Source: Candidatus Parabacteroides intestinigallinarum
GTDB taxonomy: Bacteria; Bacteroidota; Bacteroidia; Bacteroidales; Tannerellaceae
DNA: 59,843 nucleotides
Reading direction: 5' to 3'
Assembly (NCBI GenBank): GCA_019114945.1
Contig: DXEN01000055.1
Location: 1-59,843 of the forward strand
Part shown: positions 9,513-18,607 of the stretch, piece after piece
Layout: each line of letters opens with the position of its first letter
How positions within the stretch are numbered: the stretch's first letter is position 1
Notes under the pieces: model-generated
What the model was told of the DNA's origin: nothing
The model's input: the letters and a program-made list of their open reading frames with translations, nothing else
Database searches by the model: none
Position numbers and translations under genes: made by a program

Positions 9513-11312
9513 TTATTGCCTGTTTTGCCGCTTGCGCTCGATCTCGTCTAAAATAATCTTGCGCATACGCATATGATTAGGCGTAATCTCCACATATTCA
9601 TCGGCCTTGATATACTCTAACGCATCCTCCAAGCTGAATATCACGGGAGGAGCCAAGGATACCTTCTCGTCAGAGCCGGAAGCGCGCATATTTGTCAGTT
9701 TCTTTGACTTTGTGACATTTACCACCAAATCATTCTCTTTCGTATGCTCACCTACTACTTGGCCCGCATACACTTCCTCGCCGGGGGCAATAAAGAAACG
9801 TCCGCGCGATTGCAAATTATTTAACGCATACGCGAAAGCTTGCCCGGTCTCCATCGCTACGATGGAACCATTGGTCCGACGCTCTATATCACCTTTCCAA
9901 GGTTGATACTCCAAGAAACGATGCGCCATGATCGCCTCACCCGCGGAAGCGGTCAGCACGGCATTGTTCAAACCAATGATACCACGAGAAGGGATGGTGA
10001 ACTCCAAATGCATACGATCGTTCTTGCTCTCCATCATGGTCATCTCGCCTTTCCGTTTAGTCACCATATCTATAATACGGCTCGCGCAATCTTCCGGCAA
10101 GTTAACGGTCAGTTGCTCTACCGGTTCACACTTCACGCCATCGATTTCCTTGATAATTACTTGCGGTTGCCCCACCTGCAACTCATATCCCTCGCGACGC
10201 ATCGTCTCGATCAACACCGACAGGTGCAACACGCCTCGTCCGTATACCAGCCATGAATCCGCTGAGTCGGTCGGCAGTACACGAAGAGCCAAGTTCTTGT
10301 CTAACTCCTTTAGCAAACGCTCGTGAATATGACGAGATGTCACGTATTTGCCATCCTTTCCGAAGAACGGAGAATTGTTGATGGTAAACAGCATCGACAT
10401 CGTTGGCTCGTCAATAGCGATTGTCGGCAAGGCCTCCGGCTCGTTTATATCTGCGATTGTCTCGCCTATCTCGAAATTCTCGATGCCTACTACGGCGCAA
10501 ATATCACCCGAGCGAACGGATTGTACCTTTGTACGACCCAATCCCTCGAATACATCCAATTCCTTTACCTTCGATTTCACCATGCCCCCATCACGTTTGC
10601 ACAGCATAATTTCCTGTCCCTCGCGCAATTCGCCGCGATGGACACGTCCCACGGCGATACGTCCTACATATTTCGAATAGTCCAGCGAGGTAATCAACAT
10701 TTGCGTAGGCCCCTCCAAAGTCTCGGGTTCCGGGATGTATTGGATAATAGCGTCGAGCAATGCCGTAATATCTTGCGTAGGCTTTTGCCAATCGTCTGAC
10801 ATCCAGCCTTGCTTGGCCGATCCATATATAGTCGGAAAATCCAATTGCTCCTCCGTAGCGTCCAAACTAAACATCAAGTCGAACACCATCTCTTGCACTT
10901 CCGATGGGCGGCAATTGGGCTTATCCACTTTGTTGATAACCACGATCGGCTTCAGGCCGATCTGAATCGCTTTCTGCAATACGAAACGCGTCTGCGGCAT
11001 CGGACCTTCAAACGCATCGACCAACAACAGGCATCCATCAGCCATGTTCAACACTCGTTCCACCTCGCCTCCAAAATCGGCGTGCCCCGGCGTGTCGATA
11101 ATATTGATCTTATACCCCTTGTAATTAATCGATACGTTCTTGGCCAGAATCGTAATGCCTCGTTCGCGTTCCAAGTCGTTACTATCCAAGAATTGGTCCG
11201 GCTCGGCCTGTCCTTCCCGGAAAAGCTTACCGGCTAACAACATCTTATCCACGAGCGTTGTTTTGCCGTGGTCTACGTGCGCGATAATCGCGATGTTTCT
11301 GATCTTTTGCAT
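9513..11312 (-). CDS. typA: Ribosome-associated GTPase TypA/BipA
   Basis: Translational GTPase of the EF-G superfamily that aids ribosome assembly and stress or cold adaptation. The 599 residues start with the G1 loop AHVDHGKTT (residues 11-19), then ERERGITI (switch/G2), [14 protein letters not shown] (G3) and NKVDKPNC (G4). The C-terminal half has the domain III/V and BipA-specific region (for example [20 protein letters not shown] and [14 protein letters not shown]). Length is standard. A minus-strand -7-like box TATTTTCG lies at 11334-11341, just ahead of the start. Confidence 0.96.
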   Translation of the reverse strand: MQKIRNIAIIAHVDHGKTTLVDKMLLAGKLFREGQAEPDQFLDSNDLERERGITILAKNVSINYKGYKINIIDTPGHADFGGEVERVLNMADGCLLLVDAFEGPMPQTRFVLQKAIQIGLKPIVVINKVDKPNCRPSEVQEMVFDLMFSLDATEEQLDFPTIYGSAKQGWMSDDWQKPTQDITALLDAIIQYIPEPETLEGPTQMLITSLDYSKYVGRIAVGRVHRGELREGQEIMLCKRDGGMVKSKVKELDVFEGLGRTKVQSVRSGDICAVVGIENFEIGETIADINEPEALPTIAIDEPTMSMLFTINNSPFFGKDGKYVTSRHIHERLLKELDKNLALRVLPTDSADSWLVYGRGVLHLSVLIETMRREGYELQVGQPQVIIKEIDGVKCEPVEQLTVNLPEDCASRIIDMVTKRKGEMTMMESKNDRMHLEFTIPSRGIIGLNNAVLTASAGEAIMAHRFLEYQPWKGDIERRTNGSIVAMETGQAFAYALNNLQSRGRFFIAPGEEVYAGQVVGEHTKENDLVVNVTKSKKLTNMRASGSDEKVSLAPPVIFSLEDALEYIKADEYVEITPNHMRMRKIILDEIERKRQNRQ

Positions 11313-11428
11313 GGAAGACTAATTTATTGCCCGCGAAAATACGACATTTTCACGATATAGCTATGACATTCACGCTTCAATGCGGGAAAAAAGTCGTCCG
11401 ATTCTATTGCCAATCCAAAAGGAATCCC

Positions 11429-11436
11429 TACCTTCG
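11429..11436 (+). promoter_or_regulatory. Probable -7 promoter box of rpsO
   Basis: TACCTTCG (11429-11436) matches the Bacteroidetes -7 box. ATTG lies 19 bases upstream as a weak -33. The rpsO start is about 50 bases downstream. Confidence 0.5.
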
Positions 11437-11484
11437 CGTTCGCTTAGATAACATAGTATTAATTTATTAAAGTAAAAAAGAATC

Positions 11485-11754
11485 ATGTATTTAGATTCAG
11501 CGAAGAAAAAAGAATTATTCGAGAAGTATGGTAAGTCCGCTACGGACACGGGGTCTCCCGAAAGCCAAATCGCGTTGTTTACTTTCCGGATCGCTCACTT
11601 GACGGAGCACTTGAAGGCAAACCATAAGGATTTCGCTACGGAGCGTGCGTTGAAGATGTTGGTTGGTAAGCGTCGTCGTTTATTGGATTATTTAATCCGT
11701 ATCGATATCAACCGCTATCGTGCCATCATCAAGGAACTTGGCATCAGAAAGTAA
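11485..11754 (+). CDS. rpsO: 30S ribosomal protein S15
   Basis: Binds the central domain of 16S rRNA early in 30S assembly. The 89-residue length is exactly typical. The family signature runs from SPESQIALFTFRIAHLTEHL through RALKMLVGKRRRLLDYL. Monocistronic here: no pnp gene follows, unlike in enterobacteria. A strong terminator lies 27 bases downstream. Confidence 0.97.
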   Translation: MYLDSAKKKELFEKYGKSATDTGSPESQIALFTFRIAHLTEHLKANHKDFATERALKMLVGKRRRLLDYLIRIDINRYRAIIKELGIRK

Positions 11755-11780
11755 GAAAAACGGTTACGTGGAATAACAGA

Positions 11781-11815
11781 AAAGGCGGTCTCCTCGAAGG
11801 AGATCGCCTTTTTTA
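11781..11815 (+). terminator. Terminator of rpsO
   Basis: Stem AAAGGCGGTCTCC paired with GGAGATCGCCTTT (one G-T wobble), then a TTTT run. Confidence 0.85.
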
Positions 11816-11941
11816 TGCCCTTTTTGGAGAACCGTTTTCGTTTTTTAGTGGTAGAATAAAATATTATAGTAAATTCGCGTCGTTTTATTTCAATTTATAA
11901 AGAAGAGCGAGCAATAAATTACAAATTATATATAGCGCAAT

Positions 11942-12523
11942 ATGGGAAACAACAAAATTATCGGTGAGAAAATCAAGAACATTCGCGAGAGCAAGCAACT
12001 CTCTCTTGAGGAGGTCGCTGAACGCTCCGGATTAGGTATCGAACAGATCAAACGTATTGAAGGCAACGTGGACTTCCCTTCGTTGGCTCCGCTAATCAAG
12101 ATCGCACGTGTATTGGGCGTGCGCTTAGGAACGTTCCTGGACGACCAAGCGGAACTGGGGCCTGTCATCTGCCGTAAGAAAGACAATGAGCGCGATGGTA
12201 TCGGGTTTACCAACGACGATGTGCACGGCCACAAGCACATGGATTATCATTCCCTCTCGCAAGATAAGTCGGGACGCCACATGGAGCCGTTCCTGATCGA
12301 GATCGCCCCCGCCGAGGAGGGTGAAGATTTCGTTCCTTCCACGCACGAGGGCGAGGAGTTTATTTACGTGCTGGAAGGCATCGTCGAGATTAAATACGGG
12401 AAAAGCACCTTCGTGCTGGAGGAAGGCGATAGCATTTACTACGACTCTATCGTGTCGCATCACGTGCATGCCGCTACCGACCAGAAGGCGCGCATCTTAG
12501 GCGTGATTTATACACCTTATTAA
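11942..12523 (+). CDS. XRE-family regulator with C-terminal cupin domain
   Basis: DNA-binding regulator of 193 residues. The N-terminal lambda-repressor-type helix-turn-helix is [20 protein letters not shown] with [10 protein letters not shown] (residues about 11-45). The C-terminal cupin, about residues 110-190, has the two metal-site motifs: [19 protein letters not shown] and [15 protein letters not shown]-cupin proteins commonly sense a small molecule in the cupin barrel and control an adjacent operon. The acyl-CoA ligase starts only 13 bases downstream, so the regulator probably controls its own operon and the ligase substrate or product may be the signal (inference). A -7-like TAAATTCG lies at 11870-11877. 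Confidence 0.88.
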   Translation: MGNNKIIGEKIKNIRESKQLSLEEVAERSGLGIEQIKRIEGNVDFPSLAPLIKIARVLGVRLGTFLDDQAELGPVICRKKDNERDGIGFTNDDVHGHKHMDYHSLSQDKSGRHMEPFLIEIAPAEEGEDFVPSTHEGEEFIYVLEGIVEIKYGKSTFVLEEGDSIYYDSIVSHHVHAATDQKARILGVIYTPY

Positions 12524-12536
12524 TATCGGGGCGCTT

Positions 12537-14186
12537 ATGGAGTTGCAAGAGAGAACGCTCGGCCAATGGCTTGAGCATTGGGCGGAGACCACGCCCGACA
12601 AGGAGTATATCGTTTACTCCGACCGCGACTTGCGTTTCACGTGGAGCGCGTTCAATAAGCGTGTCGATGACATGGCGAAAGGAATGTTGGCGATTGGTAT
12701 CACCCACGGGACGCACGTGGGCGTATGGGCTACCAACGTGCCGGATTGGCTCACCTTCCTCTACGCCGGGGCGAAGATCGGTGCCGTGCTGGTCACCATC
12801 AACACGAATTACAAGCAGAACGAGCTGGAATACCTCGTGGAGAACGCCGATATCCACACGATGTGCATCACCGATGGCGTGTTCGACGGAAGCTATGTCG
12901 ATATGGTCTATACCATGCTGCCTGAGCTAAAGACCTCCCAACGGGGTTATCTGAAGAGCGAACGCTTCCCGCGGTTGAAAAACGTGGTCTACATCGGGCA
13001 AGAGAAATACCGGGGTATGTACAATACCCCTGAGATGCTGTTGCTCGGGCAGAACATCAGCGACGAGACGCTGGACGAGGCGAAGAAAAAGGTCAATTGC
13101 CACGACGTGGTGAATATGCAATACACTTCCGGAACGACCGGATTCCCGAAGGGCGTGATGCTGACGCACTATAACATTACCAACAACGGCTTCCTCACGG
13201 GCGAGCATATGAAATTCACGGCCGACGACAAGCTTTGTTGCTGCGTGCCGCTGTTCCACTGCTTCGGCGTGGTGCTCGCCTCGATGAACGTGCTGACGCA
13301 CGGCTGTACGCAGGTGATGGTGGAGAAGTTCGACCCGCTGCTCGTGCTCGCCTCCGTGCACAAGGAGCGCTGCACGGCCCTGTACGGCGTACCGACGATG
13401 TTTATCGCCGAGTTGAACCATCCCATGTTCTCGATGTTCGACCTCACATCGCTGCGGACCGGTATCATGGCGGGCTCGCTCTGTCCGGTGGAGCTGATGC
13501 GGCAGGTGGACGAGAAGATGGGAATGCGTATCACCAGCGTCTACGGACTGACCGAGGCGTCGCCGGGTATGACGCACTCGCGCATCGACGATCCCGCCGA
13601 GGTACGCTACAATACCGTGGGGCACGAGTACGAGTTCACCGAGGTGCGCGTCATCGACCCGGAGACGGGCGAGGAATGTCCTACGGGCGTGCAGGGCGAG
13701 ATGTGCAACCGCGGCTACAACACGATGAAAGGTTATTACAACAACCCCGCCGCGACCGACGAGGTAATCGACAAGAACGGCTTCCTGCACTCCGGCGACT
13801 TAGGCGTACGCGACGAGAACGGCAACTACCGCATCACCGGGCGCATCAAGGATATGATTATCCGTGGCGGCGAGAACATCTACCCCCGCGAGCTGGAGGA
13901 GTTCCTCTATCATTTCCCCGGCGTGAAAGACGTGCAAGTGGCCGCCGTCCCCTCCAAGAAATACGGCGAGGAAGTGGGCGCCTTCATCATCCTGCATGAC
14001 GGAGCGACGGCTACCGAAGAGGAAGTAAAGGACTTTTGCCGCGGCAAGATCGCCCGCCACAAGATTCCGAAGTACATTTTCTTTGTCGATACCTTCCCGA
14101 TGACCGGTAGCGGCAAAATCCAAAAGTTCAAATTGAAGGATCTCGCTCTTGAGTTACTCGCCCGGCAAGGTGTCACGCCGGTATAA
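12537..14186 (+). CDS. AMP-forming acyl-CoA synthetase
   Basis: Activates a carboxylic acid to acyl-AMP and then acyl-CoA. The 549 residues carry the ANL-superfamily AMP loop [20 protein letters not shown] (about residues 198-217), the adenine motif YGLTEASPG, the hinge [20 protein letters not shown] and the C-terminal catalytic lysine in [11 protein letters not shown] (about K527). Overall layout resembles medium/long-chain fatty acyl-CoA ligases, but chain length cannot be assigned. It follows the XRE-cupin regulator by 13 bases. The coding strand is visibly richer in G+C than genes to the left (many ctg, ctc and gcc codons), and this continues to about 17.8 kb. Confidence 0.9.
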   Translation: MELQERTLGQWLEHWAETTPDKEYIVYSDRDLRFTWSAFNKRVDDMAKGMLAIGITHGTHVGVWATNVPDWLTFLYAGAKIGAVLVTINTNYKQNELEYLVENADIHTMCITDGVFDGSYVDMVYTMLPELKTSQRGYLKSERFPRLKNVVYIGQEKYRGMYNTPEMLLLGQNISDETLDEAKKKVNCHDVVNMQYTSGTTGFPKGVMLTHYNITNNGFLTGEHMKFTADDKLCCCVPLFHCFGVVLASMNVLTHGCTQVMVEKFDPLLVLASVHKERCTALYGVPTMFIAELNHPMFSMFDLTSLRTGIMAGSLCPVELMRQVDEKMGMRITSVYGLTEASPGMTHSRIDDPAEVRYNTVGHEYEFTEVRVIDPETGEECPTGVQGEMCNRGYNTMKGYYNNPAATDEVIDKNGFLHSGDLGVRDENGNYRITGRIKDMIIRGGENIYPRELEEFLYHFPGVKDVQVAAVPSKKYGEEVGAFIILHDGATATEEEVKDFCRGKIARHKIPKYIFFVDTFPMTGSGKIQKFKLKDLALELLARQGVTPV

Positions 14187-14188
14187 AC

Positions 14189-14265
14189 ATACAGCTATGT
14201 GCGTTGGCCGACGCACGTATGTGTCTTGGCCAACGCACGTATGTTAAAATGCCGACGCACGTATG
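14189..14265 (+). repeat. Four-unit 22-bp-period repeat array, copy 1
   Basis: Core 12-mer ACGCACGTATGT at 14211, 14233 and 14254, preceded by a degenerate unit (ATACAGCTATGT) at 14189; unit spacing is 22, 22 and 21. Linkers are ten or nine bases (gcgttggccg, gtcttggcca, taaaatgccg). It fills the junction between the acyl-CoA ligase and the convergent transporter gene. Related elements are at 33259-33336 (inverted) and 55046-55123. Confidence 0.85.
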
Positions 14266-14292
14266 TGTCTTTCCACCGCTTCGCGGCATATG

Positions 14293-15483
14293 TCATTTCG
14301 CCTCTTGCCCAGCGATGGGCTCTTTCCCCGCTATCTTATCCACCACGACGGCTATCGCCCCGTCGCCCGTCACGTTGCAGGCGGTGCCGAAGCTATCCAT
14401 CGCGATATACAAGGCGATCATCAGCGCCTGCAAGGTCTCATCGAATCCAAGCATACTCTCCAATACGCCCAGGGCCGCCATAATCGCCCCGCCCGGAACG
14501 CCCGGCGCCGCGACCATCGTGATACCCAGCATCATAATAAACCCGCTGAAGTCCGCCAACAGGATAGGTTGTCCGCTCATGTACAGGATAGCCATCGCGC
14601 AGGCGGTGATTTTCATCGTGCTACCCGCCAAATGGATGGTAGCGCAGAGCGGGACGGTAAAAATGGCGATGCTCTCGCGCACGCCGTTCTTGATGGTCTG
14701 CGCCAGCGTCACCGGAATGGTCGCCGCCGATGACTGCGTGCCCAACGCCGTCGCGTAGGCCGGCAGCATATTCCGCAAGAGCCAGATCGGGTTCTTTCCG
14801 GCCACGCCGCCCGCCACCGTGAATTGGATTAACAACAATACGATATGCAAGACGAAAATGACGACGATGACCTTCAGGAACATCGATATAATGCTCATCA
14901 CCTGCCCGCTCACGGTCATGTTGAGGAAAATACCGAAAATGTGGAGCGGCAGCAAGGGGATGATTACCACCTCGATCAGTTTCGTGACGATATCCTTGAA
15001 GTCGGCGAAGGCGCGTTGCAACGTGACGCCCTCGATGTGCGACAAGCCCAAGCCGATGGTGAAGGAGAGCAGCAAGGCGGTCATCACGTCCATCAAAGGC
15101 GGCATGGCGACCTCGAAATAGGGCGTGAGCATGAAATCGCTGGGATTCTCCATGGCGGTCAGCTCCGTGTTCACCGGCAGGATATGCGGGAAAATCGCCG
15201 CGCCGCTGGCATAGGTGAAAAAGCCAGAGAAGAGGGTCGAGCCATAAGCGATAAGGGTCGTGATGAGCAGCAACTTCCCCGCGCCTTTCCCCAAATCGCC
15301 AATAGCCGGCGTGACCAACCCGAGGATGATGAGCGGGATGGCGAACGACAGGAAATTGCCGAACAAGGAGTTAAACGTAACGAAGATACGGGCGATCCCG
15401 TCCGGCAGGAACTGGCCGAACACGATACCCGCCACGATCGCGATAACGACCTTAGCTAACAGGGAAATCTTTATTCTCTTCAT
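14293..15483 (-). CDS. Dicarboxylate/amino acid:cation symporter (DAACS family)
   Basis: Inner-membrane symporter of 396 residues that takes up dicarboxylates, glutamate, serine or similar with sodium or protons. Multiple hydrophobic segments begin at LLAKVVIAIVAGIVFGQFLP. Family hallmarks are the serine-rich re-entrant loop region (TQSSAATIPVTLAQ) and the conserved FGTACNVTGDGAIAVVVDKI in the last segment. The start overlaps the end of the NhaC gene by 32 bases, so the two are translationally linked and probably share sodium energetics. Which substrate is carried cannot be read from sequence. Confidence 0.88.
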   Translation of the reverse strand: MKRIKISLLAKVVIAIVAGIVFGQFLPDGIARIFVTFNSLFGNFLSFAIPLIILGLVTPAIGDLGKGAGKLLLITTLIAYGSTLFSGFFTYASGAAIFPHILPVNTELTAMENPSDFMLTPYFEVAMPPLMDVMTALLLSFTIGLGLSHIEGVTLQRAFADFKDIVTKLIEVVIIPLLPLHIFGIFLNMTVSGQVMSIISMFLKVIVVIFVLHIVLLLIQFTVAGGVAGKNPIWLLRNMLPAYATALGTQSSAATIPVTLAQTIKNGVRESIAIFTVPLCATIHLAGSTMKITACAMAILYMSGQPILLADFSGFIMMLGITMVAAPGVPGGAIMAALGVLESMLGFDETLQALMIALYIAMDSFGTACNVTGDGAIAVVVDKIAGKEPIAGQEAK

Positions 15484-16918
15484 GATGTTGCTTTATTTTA
15501 TAGCCGGTAGCGGCTACGAGAATACTCATTAACGGACTAATCAAGTTGAAAAAACAATAGGGCAGGTAAGCCATCGTGGAGACACCCAGGATGGTGGCTT
15601 GCGTCATACCGCAGGTGTTCCACGGCACCAGTACGGAGGTCACCGTAACGGCGTCTTCCGTGGTCCGGCTGAGCAAGCGGCTCTCGTAGCCCTTTTCCTT
15701 ATAAATGCCCTTAAACATATTGCCGGTCAGGATGATGGAGATATACTGATCGGCGGTGACGATATTGAAAAACAAACCGGAACAGACGGTGGAGCTAACC
15801 AATCCGACTCGCTTCCGCATGAAACGGAAAAGCGTCGAGGTCAGGCTTTCCAGCATCCGGCTGGCGGTCATGGCGCCTCCGAAACACATGGCGCACAGAA
15901 TCAACCAAATCGTATTCATCATGCCTCCCATGCCACGGGTGGAAACCAAATCGTTCAACGCGGCGTTGCCCGTATCAATGCCCGTACTGCCATACAGCGT
16001 CATGAGCGTTCCCTTGAAAAGCGAGGAGCCACCCGCGGACGAGTCACCCGCGATCTCATGGAGCAGATGCGGCTGGAAAAGGACCGCGAACAGAGCCGCC
16101 AGAATGGCCGAGACGAACAAGGTAATAAGGGGTGGCACCTTGCGGGCTATCAATACGCCCGTCACCACCGGCACGGCCAAGAGCCAGAGCGAGATGTGGA
16201 ACGTCCCCTTCAGCGACGCGGCGAACTCCGCGATCTGGCTGGAGGCCTCGGTGGAATGCATGAACCCCGCCACCGTGAAAATCGCCAGCGTGATCAACAT
16301 CGTCGGGGTTGTCGTAATCAACATATACCGGATATGCGTGAACAGGGGCGTGCCCGTCACGGAAGAGGCCAACACCGTCGTGTCCGATAGGGGCGATATC
16401 TTATCCCCGAAATAAGCGCCCGAGATAATGGCGCCCGCCACCCATCCCGTCTCGAATCCCTGTGCCTCGCCGATGCCCATCAGCGCGATACCGATGGTGG
16501 CGATCGTCGTCCACGAGCTACCCGTCATGACCGACACGATAGCGCATATCAGGCAACAGGAAGCGAGGAAGAATTGAGGATGGATGATTTGCATCCCGTA
16601 ATAAATCAACGTAGGGACCACGCCACTGATCATCCAGCTCCCCGACAAGGCGCCGATAAGCAAAAGAATGAGCAAGGCGGTGGCCACGCCCAATATATTG
16701 TCGCAAATAGCCGCCTCTATCGCTTTCCAGCTGACTTTGCAGAACACCATCGCCAACAGGGAGGTAATCGCCGTGGTGGTCAGCAGCACGACTTGGCTGG
16801 CACCGTTCAAGGCATCGCTTCCGAATATACGTATCGTGACGAACAACAACGCGACCAGCGCGAGGATGGGTACGATGGAGAGCAAAGGGGAAGGCATTTT
16901 CGCCGAATGTTGATCCAT
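15452..16918 (-). CDS. nhaC: NhaC-family Na+/H+ antiporter
   Basis: 488-residue inner-membrane protein with about 12 hydrophobic segments, start PLLSIVPILALVALLFVTIR. The family motif with polar residues in membrane segments is present (GAIISGAYFGDKISPLSDTT), followed by RYMLITTTPTMLITLAIF and NTCGMTQATILGVSTMAYLP near the C terminus. It should extrude sodium in exchange for protons; related proteins include malate/lactate antiporters (MleN), so an organic-acid role is possible, especially as the next gene is a dicarboxylate symporter overlapping by 32 bases. A minus-strand TATTTTCG box at 16956-16963 is a plausible promoter element. Confidence 0.88.
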   Translation of the reverse strand: MDQHSAKMPSPLLSIVPILALVALLFVTIRIFGSDALNGASQVVLLTTTAITSLLAMVFCKVSWKAIEAAICDNILGVATALLILLLIGALSGSWMISGVVPTLIYYGMQIIHPQFFLASCCLICAIVSVMTGSSWTTIATIGIALMGIGEAQGFETGWVAGAIISGAYFGDKISPLSDTTVLASSVTGTPLFTHIRYMLITTTPTMLITLAIFTVAGFMHSTEASSQIAEFAASLKGTFHISLWLLAVPVVTGVLIARKVPPLITLFVSAILAALFAVLFQPHLLHEIAGDSSAGGSSLFKGTLMTLYGSTGIDTGNAALNDLVSTRGMGGMMNTIWLILCAMCFGGAMTASRMLESLTSTLFRFMRKRVGLVSSTVCSGLFFNIVTADQYISIILTGNMFKGIYKEKGYESRLLSRTTEDAVTVTSVLVPWNTCGMTQATILGVSTMAYLPYCFFNLISPLMSILVAATGYKIKQHHEENKDFPVS

Positions 16919-16992
16919 GGTGTATCTAATCGTTTACATTTGATTCATAACGCCGCGAAAATACGGAAAATATCCTTTCATCCCTCCGTGAT

Positions 16993-17140
16993 GGGGAAAA
17001 TATATTCCGGGGGAGGAAATAAAGTTCATCCGGGTGAAACAATCTGTTTCTCCGCATGAAACAAAATGTTTCCTCGGGTGAAACAAAGTGTTTCATGCCC
17101 ATGAAACATTTTGTTCCATAGGCATGGAACACTTCGTGCC
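16993..17140. repeat. 22-bp-period array of GAAACA/TGTTTC near-palindromes
   Basis: Sixteen-base units TGAAACAAAGTGTTTC and variants start at 17035, 17057, 17079, 17102 and 17125 (spacing 22, 22, 23, 23). The left-hand units diverge: two weaker ones appear near 16993 and 17015. Each unit is an inverted repeat (GAAACA ... TGTTTC); the last two drift to TGAAACATTTTGTTCC and TGGAACACTTCGTGCC. It lies in the 240-base gap between the sirtuin stop and the nhaC start, both on the minus strand. No gene is seen there. Confidence 0.8.
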
Positions 17141-17157
17141 ACGGCACGGCTACGGGG

Positions 17158-17850
17158 TCAACGATAGGATTGTAATAATTCCGTCAGCTCGCGCACGCCC
17201 TCCGAGGCGCCCCGTTGGATATGCTCGATATCGGTCCGGTACGTTTGCACTTCCTTCGGGTCGATCAGGAAAATGGGTTGGCACCGGCGTACGTAGTTCA
17301 GTAACCCGGCGGCGGGATAGACGTTCAGGGAAGTGCCGATAATCACGAATATATCGCAATCCTCGACCCAACGGATGGCGGGCTCGATCATCGGTACCGG
17401 TTCGCCGAACCACACGACGAACGGGCGCAGCTGGTCGCCATGCGGATCCTTATCCCCTAAATGGATGTCCGGACGCTCGGGCGACAGATCGTAGGTCGTA
17501 TTCAAATCCCGTACGGAACAAGCCTTCATCAACTCGCCATGCAAATGGATGACCTGGCTACTACCCGCCCGCTCGTGCAGGTTATCGATATTCTGCGTGA
17601 TGACGCGGACATCGAAATCCTTCTCCAAGGCCGCCAGCCCAAGATGCCCGGCGTTCGGCCTCGTGTTCAGCAACTCCCTCCGGCGCTGGTTATAGAAATC
17701 GAGCACCATCTCCGGGTTCGCGGCGAAGCCCTCGGGCGTAGCCACGTCCTCCACCCGGTATTTCTCCCATAGCCCGTCCGAGTCGCGGAAGGTGGAGATC
17801 CCGCTCTCGGCGCTCATGCCGGCTCCTGTCAATACGACTAACTTCTTCAT
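17158..17850 (-). CDS. cobB: Sirtuin, NAD-dependent protein deacylase (CobB-like)
   Basis: Removes acyl groups from lysines, consuming NAD and releasing O-acyl-ADP-ribose and nicotinamide. The 230 residues hold the Rossmann-fold NAD motifs LTGAGMSAESGISTFRDSDG (residues 8-27), ITQNIDNLHERAG, catalytic H104 in HLHGE, and VVWFGEPVP. Y53 and R56 (FYNQRR) match the Tyr-x-x-Arg pair that gives class III sirtuins preference for succinyl/malonyl lysine. The usual four zinc cysteines are absent: between HGE and VVWFGE only C111 is present, so the small domain is probably zinc-free. It stands between the GAAACA array and its own promoter region. Confidence 0.9.
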   Translation of the reverse strand: MKKLVVLTGAGMSAESGISTFRDSDGLWEKYRVEDVATPEGFAANPEMVLDFYNQRRRELLNTRPNAGHLGLAALEKDFDVRVITQNIDNLHERAGSSQVIHLHGELMKACSVRDLNTTYDLSPERPDIHLGDKDPHGDQLRPFVVWFGEPVPMIEPAIRWVEDCDIFVIIGTSLNVYPAAGLLNYVRRCQPIFLIDPKEVQTYRTDIEHIQRGASEGVRELTELLQSYR

Positions 17851-17960
17851 GCCTTTTCTGTTTAGTATTAATAACCACGAAATTACGACTTTAATTTCGT
17901 AAAAAGCTTAGATAGGAATTAAAAAGTTCTTAGGAAACGCTTTTATACGATTAAAAACAT

Positions 17961-17968
17961 TACTTTCG
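17961..17968 (+). promoter_or_regulatory. -7 promoter box of the FKBP pair
   Basis: TACTTTCG, a TAnnTTNG-type -7 box, lies 35 bases before the first FKBP start codon; the upstream -33 is not clear. Confidence 0.5.
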
Positions 17969-18003
17969 CGCCTTGTAAATTAGTAGGATAATCAAGAAAA
18001 AGA

Positions 18004-18591
18004 ATGGATAAGATTAGCTATGCGCTTGGGCTCAGCATCGGGAACAATTTCCAAAGCTCGGGCATCAAGGATCTTCAGGTAGAGGATTTCACACGGGGAT
18101 TGATGGACGTATTGACCGACGCGAAACCCGCGATCAGTTACGACGAGGCGAAGTCGGTAATCAACGCTTATTTCGTGAAATTACGCCAAGAGAAGATGGC
18201 GTTGAACAAAGAGGCCGGGGAGGAGTTTTTGCGGATCAACAAGCACAAGGCCGGCGTGGTGGAGTTGCCCAGCGGCTTGCAATATGAGGTATTGAAAATG
18301 GGTACGGGTGCGAAGCCCACGGCGAAAGACAAAGTAAAATGCCATTATCACGGGACATTAATCAACGGCACGGTTTTTGATAGCTCCGTACAACGGGGTA
18401 CGCCCGCGGTGTTCGGCGTGTCGCAAGTGATACCGGGATGGGTCGAGGCGTTGCAACTGATGCCGGTAGGCTCGAAATGGCGTTTGTTCGTCCCTTCCAA
18501 CCTCGCGTACGGCGAGCACGGGGCGGGCGAGATTATCGAGCCGAACAGCACCTTGATTTTCGACGTGGAATTATTGGATATCGTAAAATAA
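18004..18591 (+). CDS. FKBP-type peptidyl-prolyl cis-trans isomerase (cytoplasmic)
   Basis: 195-residue prolyl isomerase assisting protein folding. It has no signal peptide. Residues about 1-80 are the FKBP N-terminal dimerisation domain (YALGLSIGNNFQSSG). Residues 90-195 are the FKBP catalytic domain (VKCHYHGTLINGTVFDSS, VIPGWVEALQLMPVGSKW, IPSNLAYGEHG-type). It is followed 16 bases later by an exported paralogue. Confidence 0.9.
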   Translation: MDKISYALGLSIGNNFQSSGIKDLQVEDFTRGLMDVLTDAKPAISYDEAKSVINAYFVKLRQEKMALNKEAGEEFLRINKHKAGVVELPSGLQYEVLKMGTGAKPTAKDKVKCHYHGTLINGTVFDSSVQRGTPAVFGVSQVIPGWVEALQLMPVGSKWRLFVPSNLAYGEHGAGEIIEPNSTLIFDVELLDIVK

Positions 18592-18607
18592 TAATATAGG
18601 AAAGAAC

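Noticed and set aside
12927-13790. Long open frame of 287 residues on the minus strand inside the acyl-CoA ligase gene
   Set aside because: Arg/His-rich, no domain, exactly opposite a well-supported gene in G+C-rich DNA. Shadow frame.
13235-13999. 254-residue open frame in another plus frame of the ligase gene
   Set aside because: Arg-rich composition with no family features; it arises from the codon bias of the real gene.
14189-14265. Possible CRISPR array
   Set aside because: Period of 22 with 12-base core and ten-base linkers that recur between distant copies, at most four units and no cas genes.
14263-14733. Open frames across repeat copy 1 into the transporter gene
   Set aside because: They begin in the repeat and read the transporter antisense; encoded residues such as RTYV and THVC come from the repeat.
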